DNA of 64,000 bases from Rusavskia elegans (taxonomy: Eukaryota; Ascomycota; Lecanoromycetes; Teloschistales; Teloschistaceae). How positions within the stretch are numbered: position 1 is the stretch's first letter; each line of letters begins with the position of its first letter. The stretch spans positions 1 through 64,000 of the forward strand of contig SAUG01000113.1 in the NCBI GenBank assembly GCA_011316305.1, given 5' to 3'. The notes beneath the pieces were generated by a model. The model made no database searches. It was not told where the DNA came from and saw only the letters and a program-made list of their open reading frames with translations. The position numbers were made by a program, and so were the translations under genes. Shown here in pieces: positions 20,275-32,010 of this stretch.

Positions 20275-21098
20275 GGAACGAAAGATGGTGAAGGGATCTG
20301 CTCTAAGATTACATATGAGGGCAGAGAGGACGGTTGATCACGAAGTAAAGAGGGGGGTTGTAGGCTGAATGCAGTTCAACACTGCATGTTGAAGGGTGAT
20401 AGTCAGGAATTTGTGGTAGATAGCAACACTACCCTTACTATAACGAAAAAAGATCATATGTTTTTCCAGGTTCTGGAATCAAACCACCATAATCTCTTTC
20501 GAACCCTTGTTCATGTGTCTCGGAAGCATTTTCATCCATGTCGTTGACGTGGAATTATGATACTCCTACCGATATCCTACGCGGCTGGACCAGACGTGTT
20601 GCAGACAAGGAATATAACAGGGGACATTGACGTGATTACTCAAGGGATGTATGTGTTCGCGTACCGTCTCGATGCAGATGTATGACCGATCTGTTTATGC
20701 AGCTGCGGAAGTAATATAGTCAAGGCAATGCAAACGGCGCTCCACGTCACCTCTTAGGTAAGAGATGGGCAGTATCACATGGAGGCATGACGCGTCGTCT
20801 ACGAGGATACCTGCTAGCTGTGCGGTGGCTCCACGGGAAATCAAATAAACACAGCGAAAAAGGAACGGGAAACCGAAATGAAGAAATTCGAGTTCGATTA
20901 ATCTCTCTTTAGGGTAATTTCCCACACACACCCGTTGAAATCATATACAAGAAAAACCTCTTCTCTCCCTCTCTCCCTCTCTCTGCACCCATGTCCTCCT
21001 CCCTCATTTCTCTCTCTCTTACATGATAATGATGATGATAATGAATTCCCACTCCACCCATCCCCCCTTCCTGGCGCCATATCCCACCAACCAGATGC
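20275..21098. other. Convergent intergenic region with a CT microsatellite
   Basis: Holds the 3' ends of the sulfotransferase-like gene (plus) and the Rds1-like gene (minus). A pyrimidine tract of CTCTCTCCCT type lies at 20958-21020, with ATGATGATGATAATGA directly after it. No gene recognised. Confidence 0.5.
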
Positions 21099-22286
21099 TT
21101 ATGAAGGAGTGACCTCCACGATAGCGGGACCAGCGGCAGTAGTCTCGTCTGTAACGACGGTGTTGCAGCCTGTCAGGACAATATACATTTGGCCTGCGAC
21201 GGGAGCCTTGCCCTCGTCTGCGGTGGGGACGGTGAGGGAGAAGCCGCCTTCGACGGGGGTGGCTCTGGAGGATTGATGTTAGTATCATAGCATTGGAGGT
21301 ATATGGGGACTGTAGTTGGAGGTTTGGATGACTCACTCTGCGAAGACGGGACCAGTGACGGTGATGAAGGCGGCGTAGATTTGGGATTGGCCGTCGGCGG
21401 GTTTGACGGTCTGGGTTTCGTTAGTCATTGGGAAGTGAATGGAAGAGGTTAGGCGGGGAAAGGATTGCTTACGTAGCCGTCGGTCAAAAGAGTGATTTTA
21501 GTGCCCGAGGTGACCGTTTTTGGGTTCTCGGGGGAGGCAGTGAGCATGGGGAATGCCTTCACCGGAAGGGGCGGGTTGGTCGATGGGCAGGACTTGATGA
21601 ACGGTGCGGCGAGCGTGTAGACTTCGTTGTAGGTCAAGGGGGCATCGAAGGGGGATGGGAAAGGGATCTGGGCAAGCGCGTCGCGGATGTAGGCCGAGTG
21701 ACGCGATTCGACGGTCAGGATGGATCCGGCGGCGGTCAGGTAGTTTTTGCTCATGATGTCTGCGGCTGCGCCGAGATAGCTGATTGTGTTTGTGTCAGAA
21801 GGCTTCAGCTCGTCGCGTCAGAGGCAAAGCGACTTACGCGGAAACCCCAACACCCTCGAGGATGGAGGCAGTGGCGATGCTCATGTTGACACTGGTCAGA
21901 CCGAAATCGTAAGTGCACTCTTCTACTGGAGTGACATTCGCTGCCTTCAAGGCGGTCGTCAGGAAGCTGACATGCGTGCTCTCATCCTTGGAAACGGTCT
22001 TCAAGTTGGCGTAAAAAGGAGCAGGGAAGCCAGCTTCTTCAAAGTCACCCTCGGAGAACTTGTCCAGGACTTCGCGGTAGAACTTGTCCTCCAAATGCTC
22101 CAGAGTGAGAGCATAGTTGAGGATAACACCGTCGGTGATGGCGGGAGCCGATTGACGGACTGCAAGCAAGCTGTATCAAGGTTAGTGTTGTTGTTTTTCT
22201 ACCTGCGCCATTACTCACTTGTTCTTTGTCGGGGCGGCGGCAGCAACAGCAGCAAAAGCCGCAACAGAGAAGACTGTTGACTTCAT
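21099..22286 (-). CDS. Rds1-like secreted protein with a ferritin-like fold
   Basis: Five exons on the minus strand: 22286-22219, 22170-21838, 21779-21473, 21410-21337 and 21264-21099, 315 residues; every junction is GT-AG and frame-consistent. The first 19 residues (MKSTVFSVAAFAAVAAAAP) are a signal peptide. The body shows the Ferritin_2 / desiccation-related pattern: LNYALTLEHLEDKFYREVLDKF, then KDESTHVSFLTTAL and LTVESRHSAYIRDAL, helices with regularly placed Glu and His that could bind iron, as in the Rds1 stress protein of fission yeast. The C-terminal 90 residues form a beta-rich domain with two copies of a TVPxADG / TVKPADG pattern (VKPADGQSQIYAAF; TVPTADEGKAPVAGQMY). Probably secreted or cell-wall associated and induced by starvation or stress; direct evidence for metal binding is lacking. 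Confidence 0.92.
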
Positions 22287-23206
22287 GTTGCTTAAAGCAA
22301 GAAATATCGAAGAGCAGATATGTATGAAGACTGGAACAGGAGTTCGAAAGGAAGGAAATTACTTGGACTTTCTCTGAGAAGGTAAACACAAGGAAGGTCA
22401 GGAAAGGAAAAAGAGAGATTATCCCTAGACCACATGATAAATGAGGCCATGATGATTTCCCCATACGTTAGCTCAGTTAGCTCACCTTTGCTCGCGGTGA
22501 TGAGCAGCACCCATCGCAACAAGGAATGCATGCACGCACGGGAATGAAGCTTAGAGTAGCGCGTAATCAATGCGGAGAGCAGATCATCCTAACCGCTTTC
22601 TCCCGGACCCCAGCCGATCGTTGCCATTTCAATCTCCCCGGAGCTCCAAGAAACCGAAGCTAAAGACGCCACATGATCTCTTTGCGGTAATTCAGAACCA
22701 CTCTGCGACCAGATTGGTTTAGTCGGCCGTTGCTGATCCGTTCCGACGGTTTGCTGTGCCGGTTTGAAAGGAATGCTTGGATCCACAAGGAAATGAGTGA
22801 TCTGGTCTCAATTTGACCGTGCGTATTGTTTTCAATACAGTAGCCCATAGGCCATGGTGATGCCTTTTTCATTGGCTCGCGAATCGGTTCAGCAAGCCCA
22901 CCTGCAGGGACCACGATGCAGTCTGCTGAGCAATGCATGAGAAAATCATCTAACGTGAACCCAAGCCCGGTTATGCGACCGTGGAAATGAAGCAACAATG
23001 TGAAACAACATGAAGACGGTAATATTCCATATATGTACATGGTATTAGGGAGCCAGGGTATCCTGCAGGTGGGAATCGACATGCAAACAACTGTGAACAT
23101 CCAGACGGGCGCTTCTACTCCGTAGAGCGTACAACATTTGGGGGTATTGGTGCGAAACCGGTTTCCAATAGTTGGCAGTGTTCCCCCGTCACCTGGTCGC
23201 GTACAT
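22287..23206. other. Intergenic region, 920 bases
   Basis: Promoter of the Rds1-like gene and 3' UTR of the small GPI-anchor-like protein, both on the minus strand. Several open frames of 65-205 codons cross it (for example 22660-23277), but none has recognisable motifs or consistent codon bias. Confidence 0.45.
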
Positions 23207-23575
23207 TCAAAGTACCAAGGCAGCTGCCACAGCGGCCATAACGACACCAGCAGAACCGGCAAGCTGATTTGCAGCACCGGTGAATGGAGCAGGGGCTGGG
23301 GATCCAGGGGCGCCAGTCGCGGTCGGGTTGCTTGAGTTTCCTTTCATGCTGCTGACGATCAAGGACGGGCACGGCGTGCTTTCCGCCACTGGTGGGTTGG
23401 ATCTGGTGACGGTGACATCTGGTACTGCTGAAGGGCAAGCAGTGCCACAGGGGGCGAGGACTGTAGACTGTGAAGTGTGAGCTCAACAATCCGGTGCCAT
23501 GTGGCCGGTCGAACGTACTTGCGCCTGGGCACCTGCAATAGCAGCCAGCGAGAGAGCCAGGATGGAGAACCGCAT
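23207..23575 (-). CDS. Small secreted, probably GPI-anchored protein
   Basis: Two exons on the minus strand, 23575-23519 and 23467-23207, 105 residues. Exon 1 is exactly a signal peptide, MRFSILALSLAAIAGAQAQ, and the 51-base intron (23518-23468) ends CACAG. The mature part has four cysteines (APCGTACPS, STPCPS), is rich in Ser, Pro, Thr and Ala, and ends in small residues (FTGAANQLAG) followed by a hydrophobic tail VVMAAVAAALVL with nothing after it, the layout of a GPI attachment signal. It would sit on the plasma membrane or in the cell wall. No enzymatic domain is visible; such proteins are often lineage-specific. The splice model rests on the fit of signal peptide and tail rather than on homology. 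Confidence 0.75.
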
Positions 23576-24423
23576 CTTGTTGACAGGAACGACTGACGTT
23601 GAAGCTGGATGTTGTCTCTCGGTTTGTTGAGTCTCGGGCGAGGAGAAAAGGTGCGCTGATCGAGAGAAGACAGAGGTGGAGGAAAGGAGAAATGACTGAA
23701 AGATCAAAGCTGGTCGGGAGAAAGAGCGTTTGAAACACAACAACAGGGTCGTAAGATATGCGTATTGTATTACCTAGCTTGGGAATGCTGCAAGCCGTAT
23801 GGGTGTTAGCGCCATAAGAGCTTACTGATGAGTTATTACTCCGTACATCCCCCAGACTTCGGTAGCTCGCGGCTGGCAAGGAAATTGGACTACTGCATCT
23901 AGAAGTAGCCCATTGGCCTGATGCTAAGCAGTCATTCAGGGGTCATGCAGATGCTGCAGGTACTCCAACAGCTCTGGTCGGCAGTACGAGTAATGGTCGC
24001 ATCATGGAAGATGATCGGCATGGTAGCGAAAGCTCGCCGGAGCTTTATGTATCCGAGAGCAGAGGGCTGTGTCCGATGTCGAGGCCATCGACTTCGTTCT
24101 TTACCCTTGGACAATGTGAGCCAGAATATGGCTGCTGCGAAGATGGTCAGTGGTTGCGTTCGGGGGAGAAGGCGGGATGGAAGCAAAGAGCCAAAGATTT
24201 CACAGGGGAGGACACTAAGCCAGATTAGGCCATACAATATGCCCGGTCATGGCGTCTCGTACAATAATGAGGTATTTTCACTTCCTGTCTCCCTATCGGC
24301 CTGTGATCCGTCTCTCCTCTATACTACTCTTGAAAATGCGAGCAAAAGGGGCGCTTCATGTGGTGCATCCATCTCAGCAATCGAAAGTTGAGCAATTGTT
24401 TCATTATCAACCATCTCATTTCG
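23576..24423. other. Intergenic region, 848 bases
   Basis: Promoter of the small GPI-anchor-like gene and 3' UTR of the Rdh54 gene (both minus strand). An open frame at 23921-24391 on the plus strand has no recognisable content. Confidence 0.45.
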
Positions 24424-27290
24424 TCAGAGCTGAACGCGCGAAAAAACGAAGGATATGCTGTTGCCCTCGTCCTTCAACGTGTCCAGAAGTACATCATCCT
24501 TGATCAGTGCCTCTTTCTCATTGCCTCCCCCAGAGCCAAAGTCCGACGTGTCGATATGTGTATAACTCATTAGGGCGTCACGAGCAATTCGGGAGGCTGC
24601 TTTGGTCTTTGTGCCTTGCCGCCCCGCCTCTACCATACTGGCCTTCACAATGTTCGCCAGTGAGGGAAGATTGTTCTCTGCTTCAGCGTCCTCGTCCAGT
24701 TCGGCCATTTCGGTTCCACAGCCTTCGCATCGACAGCCGATGAGATCGTGCGTCTGGCAGCGAAGCCCTTCGTCAAGGCGGAAGAGGTCTTTGAGGTCTT
24801 CCTTCGTGAAGCTGTTACTTTCCTCTTTCTGATCCATGACGTTACTGGCCAGGCCAAGCTTGACAATCTGCCGCTGGAATATTTTCTCTTCGATGCCACC
24901 GGCCATCAAGAAGCGATAGATGAAACACGCTCTTTTCTGCCCATCTCGGTGAATCCGTGCCATGGCTTGGAGATCAGTCGCCGGGTTCCAGTCCACATCA
25001 AAGAGTACTAATCTCGAGGCTCCAACTAGGTTGATTCCAAGGCCTCCCGCCTTTGCCGACAGTAGAAAAGCGAAACAGCTTTCGGCGGGGCTACTGTTGA
25101 AATCGTCAATGATTTCCTGACGTTTGCTTGATGGTGTTGACCCATCGATTCGACTGAATGAATGGCCAACGCTGGTTAATAGCCGACCAAGGATATCTAA
25201 GGTTGACGTGTAATTGGAGACAAGTACGACTTTTTCAGTTGTTGTCGTTCGCAGCGTGTGGAGCAGCCCATCCAGCATTCGCAGCTTCGTCGAGCCGGCG
25301 TTATTGCGAAGAAGATTCGGTGGTATGCTCGCAAGAAGAGCTGCATTAGACGGGCTTGCCTCAGGGGTGCCGTCTACGTCGACCTTTCCTTTGAGCAGGG
25401 CAGGACTATTGCACACCTTTTTCAATAAAGTGATCAGCTGCAGCGAACATTCCGAATTGCCGAGAGAAGCTGCGTGGAAGGCAGGACTCCCTAGAATATG
25501 GCGGTAAAGGGCAACCTGGACTTGTGTAGGCTTGCAGAGGAGGACGTATTCCGTCTTTATAGGCAAGTATTTGGCCAACACATCGGCTGTCCGCCGGAGG
25601 ATGAACGGAGACGTCAACCTGACCAGTTCTCTGCTGCATTCTTCCCCTTGTTCGACGTCTTCGGGGGAAGCGGCTGGCTGTCGACCACGAGCGATGGGGA
25701 TTTCCAGCTCACGAGTAAAGGCCTTTTTTGACCCAAGAACGCCCTGGTTTACCGAATCAACCATCATGTAGAATTCGCTCAGGTCATTTTGGACTGGGGT
25801 TCCTGTCAGAAAGATCTTTTTCTCTGTCGGTAACGAGTTGATTGCCCGAAGACTTTTGTTCTTAGCTGTCTTTAAGCGATGTGCTTCATCAGCAACGATG
25901 ATATCAACACCCTGACCCTTTGCTAGCTCTGCTTGAATGGTGCGCAATCTCTCATAGGAAATGATCATGATACTGTAGCTTTTACCATGGGTAAAGTGGC
26001 TGATGCGAGTTTTGGCGTCCGCAACCAGCACCCCAATGCGATCAAGACCCAACCATTTTCGTATCTCCTTTCTCCAGTTGTTGATTAAAGTGGCAGGACA
26101 TACTATAAGCGCCTTCTTAATGACGGTTGAGCCATCTCCATACGGACTCTGCTTGAGCAGCGTCCACAAAAGTGCGATGGTTTGCAAAGTTTTTCCTAAT
26201 CCCATTTCATCTGCCAGGATTGCACCTTGTCCATTGAAATCTCGCAAGCCCATGACACATTCGTAGAGGAACTTGACTCCTTCTCTCTGATGTTCTCGCA
26301 GCTTTTTGGAAAGGACCGGATCGACTACAACATCAACTTTGGCATCCAGCGGACGTTTCATCACCAAGGCGTCGCTAGGTGGCAGAAGACATTGCGGGGG
26401 CGATGTGGCGTTGACTTGAAGCGTGCGCGTTGCGATCTTCGGGCGTGAAGTGTCGTGGCTTTCTCGGCGTGTTGCTGTTGATTCAATTGGGGCCGAAGCT
26501 ATCTTGGGATTATGCTTGGGCTTCGGTTGTGAGCCCGTCGACGGAGGAGCTTGCTGCTTGATCTTTAAAGGAGTAGTAGACTTCATGGCAGTGTTTGTGG
26601 TGGCCCTCACCGGACTATCTGCGCTTCCGTCTATTGTTGCCGACACTCGTCTCCGTACGAGATATTGGGCTTTTGATAGTACATGTTCGATTTCGATATC
26701 CTTCCCAGCAATGAACAACGAAGATCCCGGTAGTAATGGCTCGTGGCATTTCGCTTTGCCCATCAACCGAGTCGTCTCGCCATTATGAAGCTCAGCAAAC
26801 CCATCATTGCTGACATAGAGTAAGGCGTCTCTAAGTTGATTCAATGTCAGTAAGTGTTTCTCAAGCCAGATGATTGGAACCCGAGCGGAGGTTGCTGTTT
26901 GTCGAAAACTACAGAATTCGAGGCTGAGGTGAAGTAACTCAAGGAATTCGTACCCCTCCCATGTTTTATGCTTCTTCTTCGTTACACTGCGCCATAACAC
27001 ACTATAGTGGCCTTCGGTGCCTGCAACGTTCGAGATAGGTGCTGTGTTATCAACCTCGAGTAATGGCTTTCGAGGGAGTATCGATCTAGTAGACTTCGGA
27101 GTCAGCATGTCTCTCTGAGGTGGATTGGATCACGTCTCAGCTCGAGGTTCAAGGAAGATTGGACTTACATGCCGGGCTTCTTGAATACTAGACTTGTGGA
27201 TTGCACCTTGGCTTTCTTGAGTGGAGGATTCTCATTTTCGTCAGAGCCTGGTCTCTTGAGTAGCGGTGAGCGGAACGGTCTGGAAAGCAT
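24424..27290 (-). CDS. RDH54: Rad54-family DNA translocase Rdh54/Tid1 (RAD54B-like)
   Basis: Two exons on the minus strand, 27290-27169 and 27112-24424, 936 residues. The first exon gives MLSRPFRSPLLKRPG, the short basic RPF/KPP-type N-terminus common to this family; its join to exon 2 uses the acceptor CAGAG, because the usual CAG just upstream would give a stop. The N-terminal third has the YSVLWRSVTKKKHKTWEGYEF segment of Rdh54. The SNF2 ATPase follows: Walker A ADEMGLGKTLQT near residue 340, DEAH box VADEAHRLKT near 447, and motif VI ARIHRDGQKR near 758; a C-terminal Cys cluster (CQTHDLIGCRCEGCG) is also typical. It moves along double-stranded DNA, removes or remodels Rad51/Dmc1 filaments and supports recombination, especially in meiosis. 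Acts in the nucleus. Confidence 0.94.
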
Positions 27291-27730
27291 CTTGCCCTGT
27301 TCTTCCAATATCGTTGTGGTCAAGACAAGACAAGACTCTTAACTCGACCTCGGCGGATCGGAGAATGGGAGCTCCGAGCCAAGATCTTAACGCGAAACCA
27401 CGTGCCCGCGCTCGAGACAAGACGTGCACTTGCTCTGCATCTAGAGTCGAAAGATGACGGGACTACAAATAATTGAAATTTTATTTACATTGCATTCCAG
27501 CTCTTGTTGTGCTTAAAAATGTCGTTTTCATCACGATCCGCAGCCGATTTGTATTCCTTCACAATTATTGCCCAAACCATCTGCTCAACGCCGATGTACA
27601 ATGCCCTGCGGCAAGGAGTTGGCCTCCTCCCAATTACCGCCCCGTGTTCACGATTTATACCCCGAACACGCACCCAACGGACAATGCCCTGTGCGCAAGG
27701 GGTCGTCCCACTCCCAGTCACCGCCCGTTT
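27291..27730. other. Intergenic region between aquaporin and RDH54, with an imperfect direct repeat
   Basis: Upstream of the RDH54 start and downstream of the aquaporin stop, both on the minus strand. It contains an approximately 60-base direct repeat of period 83 bases (listed separately). Confidence 0.5.
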
Positions 27731-27740
27731 TCACTGAGAT
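27598..27740. repeat. Imperfect direct repeat, period about 83 bases
   Basis: Copy one begins ACAATGCCCT at 27598 and copy two begins ACAATGCCCT at 27681. Both continue with a GCAAGG element, a GTC/GCC-rich stretch, CTCCCA.TACCGCCC-like sequence and TTCAC before diverging. The second copy reaches into the last codons of the aquaporin gene (stop at 27731-27733). Confidence 0.7.
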
Positions 27741-28930
27741 TTTGCGTCCTCTGCCTCGTGTTCGGATATTGCATCTTGGCCGGGGTTGGCTTCTTCATAG
27801 CGGAAATATTTGGCGAAACGATGGTATCTATGCAAGCAAACATCAACAAGACTGTATCGACATGGGAAGAGTGATAACATACCCTGCTGCGATTGCAGCT
27901 CCGAGGAACGGACCGATCCAATAGATGTAATGGTAACTATAAACAAGGAGTCAGCAATCTTGGTATCAATGATCAAGCGTGTGCTGCTGGGGAGATCAGG
28001 GACCATCGCCGTTCGGTCACTTACCCGTCAAATTGTCGGTTGGCAACATCTGGACCGAAAGACCTCGCTGGGTTGAGAGAACCACCCGTATAATAGACGC
28101 CTGATATTGGCGGTGAGCTAATTGAGCTATCACGAACGATGCCTGGAGAAGGACGGGAACAGACCTGTAAGTTCTGCAACGAACAACGCCAATCCAATTC
28201 CCACAGGGGCAATGAAAGTCACCTTCGACTTCTCAGCAGCAAGGAATAGGACGGTAAGGAGCAGTTCTGCGGTCAAGAACATCTCAATGAACAACCCTTG
28301 CGCGATGGAGGTCCCGCCGGTCAACTTAGTCTGCACCGACAAGGTCCCCGGGAACATGCACTTCACGAGTGCTGCAGCGACCATGCCACCAAGCATTTGG
28401 GGAATGAAGAGGAGAGCGCCGCGAATAGGAGGAAGACCGCCAGCAAGGACCAGTCCAAAGGTCACCTAAGGCAGTCAGGCCAACCATCGCAACGAGATAG
28501 CGAGAACAGGACTTACAGCCGGGTTGAACAAACCACCGGAAACTCTGTAGAAAACCCAGGCAGTGGTTGCGAGACTGAAGCCAAAGGCAAGCGAAATAAA
28601 GAGCAGACGATCCAGGCTTGCTTCGTCCGGGGGGATGACATTGTTGGCAATCTGAGTAGCTCCAAAGGCGAAGAACAGGAACCTATGTGAAGATCAATGA
28701 GATATTCGCTACTATGCATTTTTGAAGGATCGCTTTGATAGGAATACTGACATGACGGTACCAACGAACTCGCCAGTCATGGCGACAAAATGACCTCTCA
28801 TGCCTTGCGACATGACGTCCTCGTCGCCTTGGTTGGCTCCGCCGCCTCTCTCTGGATCATGGAATGGTGGTGCTTGGTTACCTCGGCGGGTGGCGTGTTC
28901 CCCATGTGGGCGACGAAGAGGATTCTGCAT
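27731..28930 (-). CDS. Orthodox-type aquaporin
   Basis: Six exons on the minus strand: 28930-28752, 28682-28517, 28465-28165, 28100-28025, 27936-27883 and 27827-27731, 290 residues. A hydrophilic N-terminus of about 45 residues (MQNPLRRPHGEHATRRGNQ) is followed by six membrane helices and two half-helices. The first NPA box is split by an intron, giving GGLFNPAVTFGL after splicing; the second is GGSLNPARSFGPDV, with the pore arginine present and Ser rather than Asp after it, which favours a water channel over a glycerol facilitator. The C-terminus YFRYEEANPGQD is a common end of fungal aquaporins. Located in the plasma membrane; likely roles are water balance, spore or freeze tolerance. The final 55-base intron has no frame conflict; skipping it would give an alternative short tail MSIQSC. 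Confidence 0.94.
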
Positions 28931-30195
28931 GATGACAGATGTTGCAGGAAGAGAAAGTAAGTAATACAAGGTGCGCTCGACACAGTTTAAAATCGAATAT
29001 GCAGGTTAGAATGAGGAATTAGGGAAGAGAGCAATCTGTAGGAGAATAATTTTCGACAAGTGACGTGTTAGCTAGAAAGGGAGAGAATGGCAAAAAGCCT
29101 GGTTCACTGATTTCCCCGGTAGCGCTTGCCAGATCCATGTCTGGACTCAAGTCATTCCGTCAAGACCATGGGTTCTAGGAACAGGATCTGCGACCGGGAC
29201 GTTGTTTGAGGCTGGCGTTGGCCAAAACGGCAACATTAGGAGTCCGCCACCGCCCTTAGCCCTCCCACCTGACTGGAAGCCCGTGGGCAGTGGCCAGTGG
29301 CACGATTATTCAGAGCTCATACGAGTAGCGCAGTGTTCGTGATTGCTTGCCGGAACTATCAGCATAACGAATTTAGATAGTATGGTGAAACGTAAGGTAA
29401 TGTACCTTCAGTAGGTGGTAGGTAATTCTAAATCAGAAAAAAGTAAAATACTAGCGTGTAGGGCGCTTAGCCGCTTTGGAACTTTAATGTATGCCGTGCA
29501 GCACCTCAGTCGACAGACATTTAGCAGTGGCAGGTCAAACACCATGATAGGTTCTACCTTGGTCACGACTGTGGCCTGCTGACTCTGTGAACCCGTCAGC
29601 TCTCTCAGTCTACGCGCAAATTGAGGCGTATTCGGTCTCCTAGTGAGCTCAAGCAACTTATATCCCTAATTCGCAAGAAAAGGGGCTTCTTGGCTGCAAT
29701 TCCTCGCATCGATGGAGGAGGAAGTAGGCACTGTCGAGTAAGCTCTTTCAAGCACGCCTACAATAGTTCCATCAAATTCTCACATGTATCGTTGATTTGG
29801 AGTCACAACAACTGGAAGATATAGTATTGCATGTGGAATGATGACGTAATTTGGAGCAACTGATTTGATACCCATCGATTGCTGTCCGGAGTTTATCCCT
29901 AATGCGAATATTTTACTTGGAGATATCGTGATTGTTGAATTTTACCGCAATCTGTGCCTCAGCCATGACTGCAAATTTTGGTGACCACGAGCAGAAACCC
30001 AACGATCCATCAGGCGCTGAGCATCGCCATGACGCTGAAAGAACTGTTGGGAGAAGTAAGGCATTTTCAAGTATTATTCATCCTAAAACCTCGTAGGATT
30101 TGGAACCGGAAAGTTCATCTTATAGTCGAGCACGGGTCATACACACTGTACTCCCGATCTATCTTGCGGAGTTCCCAGGGTAAACGGATAAAGAC
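28931..30195. other. Intergenic region, 1.27 kb, partly AT-rich
   Basis: Divergent promoters of the aquaporin (minus) and the flavin-reductase-like gene (plus). The middle (29340-30000) is more AT-rich than the surroundings and has only short open frames with no recognisable protein; it could be an eroded repeat, but I see no terminal inverted repeats or transposase remnant. Confidence 0.4.
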
Positions 30196-31479
30196 ATGCT
30201 AACTTACCAATTCGCTGAAGACCCACATCCAGACTTTGCAAAAGTGCAAGCTTCGAGGCCTGACTGGCGTCACGAGGAGAGCTGGCACTTCACCAAAACG
30301 ATTGACCCAGACTGGAAGCTTGGCCGAGGTGCTAACGATGGTGGTGAAAGTTTGAAGAAGAAGCACGTTGAGATTGATCCTTACGAGGATGGCAGGCCAG
30401 CAGTCTTCAACTATAAGTTGCTCATTAGCGCCATCATCCCCAGACCCATTGGATTCGTCAGTACAATGAGCAAGGATGGTTCGTCATTCCTGTTCTTCCC
30501 CACAACCTCTCTCTGATACCCTGTCTAGGCAGGTCCACAAACCTTGCACCCTTTTCATACACACAAGTCATCAACCATGATCCACCACTCTTCACTATCG
30601 GCTTCGCGGGCGGCTTTTCTAACGCAAAGGACACACTTGCCAATCTCGCCGATACCAAAGAATGCACGGTAGGAACTGACTCTCTCCATTCAGACAACCA
30701 CGCGACCTATTAATCTGCGGTACAGATCAACATCGTCTCGGAGCACTTCCTCGAAGCCGCCAGTAAGTCCATACACAGAGCTGTTCTGCCTCAAACTTGC
30801 TTGCGGGTGGAGTTCTGAGACATGGCTCGGGTGTTGAGCGCAGGAGTTGAAAATCCAGAGTTGAATATCCTTCCACCCCAGAGACATCAATCAGGACTCA
30901 TTAATTTGACCTGCACGAAGATAAGCTGACTCCAGTATGTACCTAGATGCATCATCTATCAATGCCCCTCATGGCATCAGTGAATGGGCTCTTTGCGGGC
31001 TTACTCCAGCACCCTGCACTGATGTGAAGTGTTCGCGGGTCAAAGAGGCTGTTTTCTCGCTTGAAGGGAAGCTATTCTCGACACAAGAGTTCGAAAGCCG
31101 TGCCACACCTGGCAAGAAGACCGGTGTTCTGGCCATCGTTGAAGGTACAAGGTTCTGGGTTCGGGAAGACGCATTAAATGAAGACAGAAATCTGATCGAT
31201 CCAGCTGGTGAGGCAATTTTGGACCGTCTACATTTGAAGCATCTCTCAATTCGGAGCTGCAGAAAGCGAAACACTAAGATATCTCTTACTGCTGCTTGGC
31301 CTGGTTGATGTATGCTGACACCGGTATTTGCTCCAGTACTACGTCCAATGAGCCGCTTGGGTGGAATCATGTATGGCAGAACCGTAGAGGGATGCGAGCT
31401 CCCGCGGCCTGATTACGAAGAAAAAAAGAAGGAAGGGGAAACGGATGGCCTGATTAAGGAGAAAGTAGAAGGCCAATGA
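30196..31479 (+). CDS. Flavin-reductase-like FMN-binding protein (DIM6/NTAB family)
   Basis: Five exons: 30196-30478, 30529-30668, 30726-30762, 30947-31207 and 31337-31479, 287 residues. Splicing yields the split-barrel flavin-binding core: YKLLISAIIPRPIGFVST, then STNLAPFSYTQVINHDPPLFTIGF, NIVSEHFLEAAN and a second half APHGISEWALCGLTPAP, EFESRATPGKKTG, VEGTRFWVREDAL and PMSRLGGIMYGRT. The phases of all four introns agree and each removes stops. Members of this family bind FMN and are thought to reduce flavins or act as small oxygenase partners; the physiological substrate in fungi is not known. Cytosolic, no signal peptide. The 50-residue N-terminus (PDWRHEESWHFTKTIDPDW) is the conserved fungal extension. 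Confidence 0.92.
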
Positions 31480-32010
31480 AAGTACCTCGTAATCTCCGTT
31501 GATAGTAAATACTCGTACACTATCTCGAGCTTATTATGCCACGATGCCTCTCATTCAATCGACCTACCCCATGGAGCACGCGTGACACTGTCGGACTATT
31601 TTGCAAGGCCAGAGTTACTGCTACAAGCAATCTATCTTTGAATGGCCTTTCGAGGAACTCTTCAGGAAAACTCGACACATATTCCTGAGTAACGGACACG
31701 GATGGATCTCAGTCCTAAGAGTGAGAACGAATCCAAAAGTCCCTTGGGCGGCCTAGCTCGCGTTGAAAGACTCGATAATGAGCAGGCGAATTCTGATTAG
31801 GTTTGAGTGCTATATAGGATCCTAGAATCTAGGAATTCGAGGCAGGAGATAATCGAGCAAAAAGGGCGCTAGTATTTCTACCCCGCTCCTTCTCTATTTG
31901 CTCCGCGAGCTTTTCACAACAACTGTTGTACTGGCTTCAATTGGCAGCCGAAGGCCATAAGCTCCAACAAAGGCACCTTCTATCCTCGACTACTCGGCGA
32001 TCGTGCAGTG
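31480..32010. promoter_or_regulatory. Intergenic region and promoter of the EBP-like gene
   Basis: The 531 bases hold the 3' UTR of the preceding gene and the promoter of the next. TATATA lies at 31811-31816 and, five bases later, a 13-base palindrome CCTAGAATCTAGG (31821-31833), about 180 bases before the ATG at 32011. Confidence 0.45.

Noticed and set aside
20958..21020. CT-rich tract as a CRISPR-like or functional repeat array
   Set aside because: It is a simple pyrimidine microsatellite in a 3' intergenic region, without spacers or unit structure.
24424..27290. Rdh54 gene as Rad54 itself
   Set aside because: The N-terminus (RPF start and the YSVLWR...WEGYEF segment) and the Cys-rich C-terminal cluster fit the Rdh54/RAD54B branch better; a tree would settle it.
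29340..30000. AT-rich stretch as an old transposon hit by repeat-induced mutation
   Set aside because: No terminal repeats, target-site duplication or transposase similarity could be seen; composition alone is not enough.
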